Shown piece after piece: positions 5,702-6,296 of a stretch of 6,296 bases of DNA. The DNA is from CAYJAD01 sp964369995 (GTDB lineage: Bacteria; Desulfobacterota; Desulfovibrionia; Desulfovibrionales; Desulfovibrionaceae). The notes beneath the pieces are model-generated. The model ran no database searches and had not been told where the DNA came from. It was given only the letters and a program-made list of their open reading frames with translations. The stretch covers positions 1 through 6,296 of the forward strand of contig CAYJHH010000151.1 in NCBI GenBank assembly GCA_964369995.1, given 5' to 3'. Numbering within the stretch: position 1 is the stretch's first letter; every line of letters begins with the position of its first letter. Made by a program: the position numbers and the translations under genes.

Positions 5702-6296
5702 CTACCTTGAGATATTACTGTCTGTCAAGCTTGGAGGTAGCTCCTCCATGGTAAAAGGTTTTTCCCAGGTGGGTAAAACGCTAAAACTTTGTCCGGCAAG
5801 GCTTGCAGGGCAAAAGCCCATGGAGGGCATGTGTGCCTCCTCTTGCTCATTTGGGTAGGGCAGCGCAAGGTTTTGCGGAAAAGTAATGCGCATGGAATGC
5901 AAACAAAGCTTAATCCCTTTAAAGGATTTTAATTTATATAAGGTGCTTTGCCATTTTCCGTACTTTGTATCGCCCACAATGGGATGTCCCTGAGCAGCCA
6001 ATTGTACACGGATTTGATGTGTTCTTCCTGTGATAAGGCGCACTTGCATAAGGCTGTACTTTTTGGATCGGGCAATGCAACGCACTATACTGATGGCCTC
6101 TTTACCGTCTTCGGCTTCTTTGTCTTGCAGCGTATGCATTTTTTCTTGTGTGCCATGGAATTTTTTTGCCATGCTATGTTTAAGCTCTTGCACGCCGTCA
6201 TGAGGCCAAGAGCCATAAACCACAGCTACGTATTCCTTGGTCATACTCCGCCCGGCAAAGGCCTCTTGTAAGGTGCGTAAGGCCGCATAAGAAAGC
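5702..6296 (-). CDS. RluA-family 23S rRNA pseudouridine synthase, C-terminal part
   Basis: The frame is open from the TAG at 5702-5704 to the window edge, so the gene starts outside and 197 residues are visible. Upstream of the internal Met at 6244 the frame continues as LSYAALRTLQEAFAGRS, joining smoothly to MTKEYVAVVYG, so that Met is not the start. The family converts uridine to pseudouridine in 23S rRNA. The KEYVAVVYG strand and TGRTHQIRVQLAAQGHPIVGD, with RTHQIR at about visible residues 91-96, are diagnostic of the catalytic fold. The catalytic Asp motif (HRLDxxTSG) and any S4 domain lie outside the window. The layout is RluC/RluD-like, but the exact target cannot be told from this part. 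The tail after about residue 140 is poorly conserved. Followed by der after 49 bp with no terminator seen. Confidence 0.92.
   Translation of the reverse strand, partial: LSYAALRTLQEAFAGRSMTKEYVAVVYGSWPHDGVQELKHSMAKKFHGTQEKMHTLQDKEAEDGKEAISIVRCIARSKKYSLMQVRLITGRTHQIRVQLAAQGHPIVGDTKYGKWQSTLYKLKSFKGIKLCLHSMRITFPQNLALPYPNEQEEAHMPSMGFCPASLAGQSFSVLPTWEKPFTMEELPPSLTDSNISR

Noticed and set aside
5702..6244. Complete short protein starting at Met 6244
   Set aside because: The frame stays open to the window edge and the upstream residues fit the RluA fold, so this Met is internal.

Overview
The window looks like an ordinary chromosomal housekeeping stretch from a Gram-negative bacterium, most likely of the Desulfovibrio group and probably a draft or metagenome assembly. 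The lineage call is an inference. It rests on the long serine acetyltransferase with an N-terminal cysteine cluster, on the hairpin boxes with A/T-rich cores around 2.7 and 3.1 kb, which resemble inter-genic hairpins I associate with Desulfovibrio genomes, and on a base composition that looks somewhat below 50% GC by eye. The draft status is visible: exactly 100 N's split one gene, and the same 55 bp lie on both sides of them.

Left part, + strand (1-1258): the last 24 codons of a probable leuB (leucine synthesis), a long hairpin, cysE (first step of cysteine synthesis), and a 43-residue lipoprotein gene five bases after cysE. The run ends in a hairpin plus T-tract whose 5' arm lies inside the lipoprotein gene.

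Middle, - strand (1262-3156): alr (alanine racemase, D-alanine for peptidoglycan) converges on the lipoprotein gene. Although interrupted by N's, it reads as one intact 391-residue protein when the duplicated 55 bp are collapsed. Upstream of alr lies about 560 bp without a protein gene. It holds two copies of one hairpin element in opposite orientation (2677-2737 and 3005-3138), with a 70-bp structured insert in the second copy, and an AT-rich spacer containing an isolated TATAAT.

Right part, - strand (3157-6296): a secreted MsrB-MsrA fusion (methionine sulfoxide repair in the cell envelope) with its own likely promoter, then a strong terminator ending an upstream unit made of an RluA-family pseudouridine synthase (cut by the window edge) followed 49 bp later by der (ribosome-assembly GTPase). 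Those two probably form a ribosome/rRNA-maturation operon.

I found no phage, transposase, CRISPR, tRNA or rRNA and no convincing new multi-gene system. The items most worth a second look are the paired hairpin elements with the inserted module, the tiny lipoprotein behind cysE, and the assembly artefact in alr.
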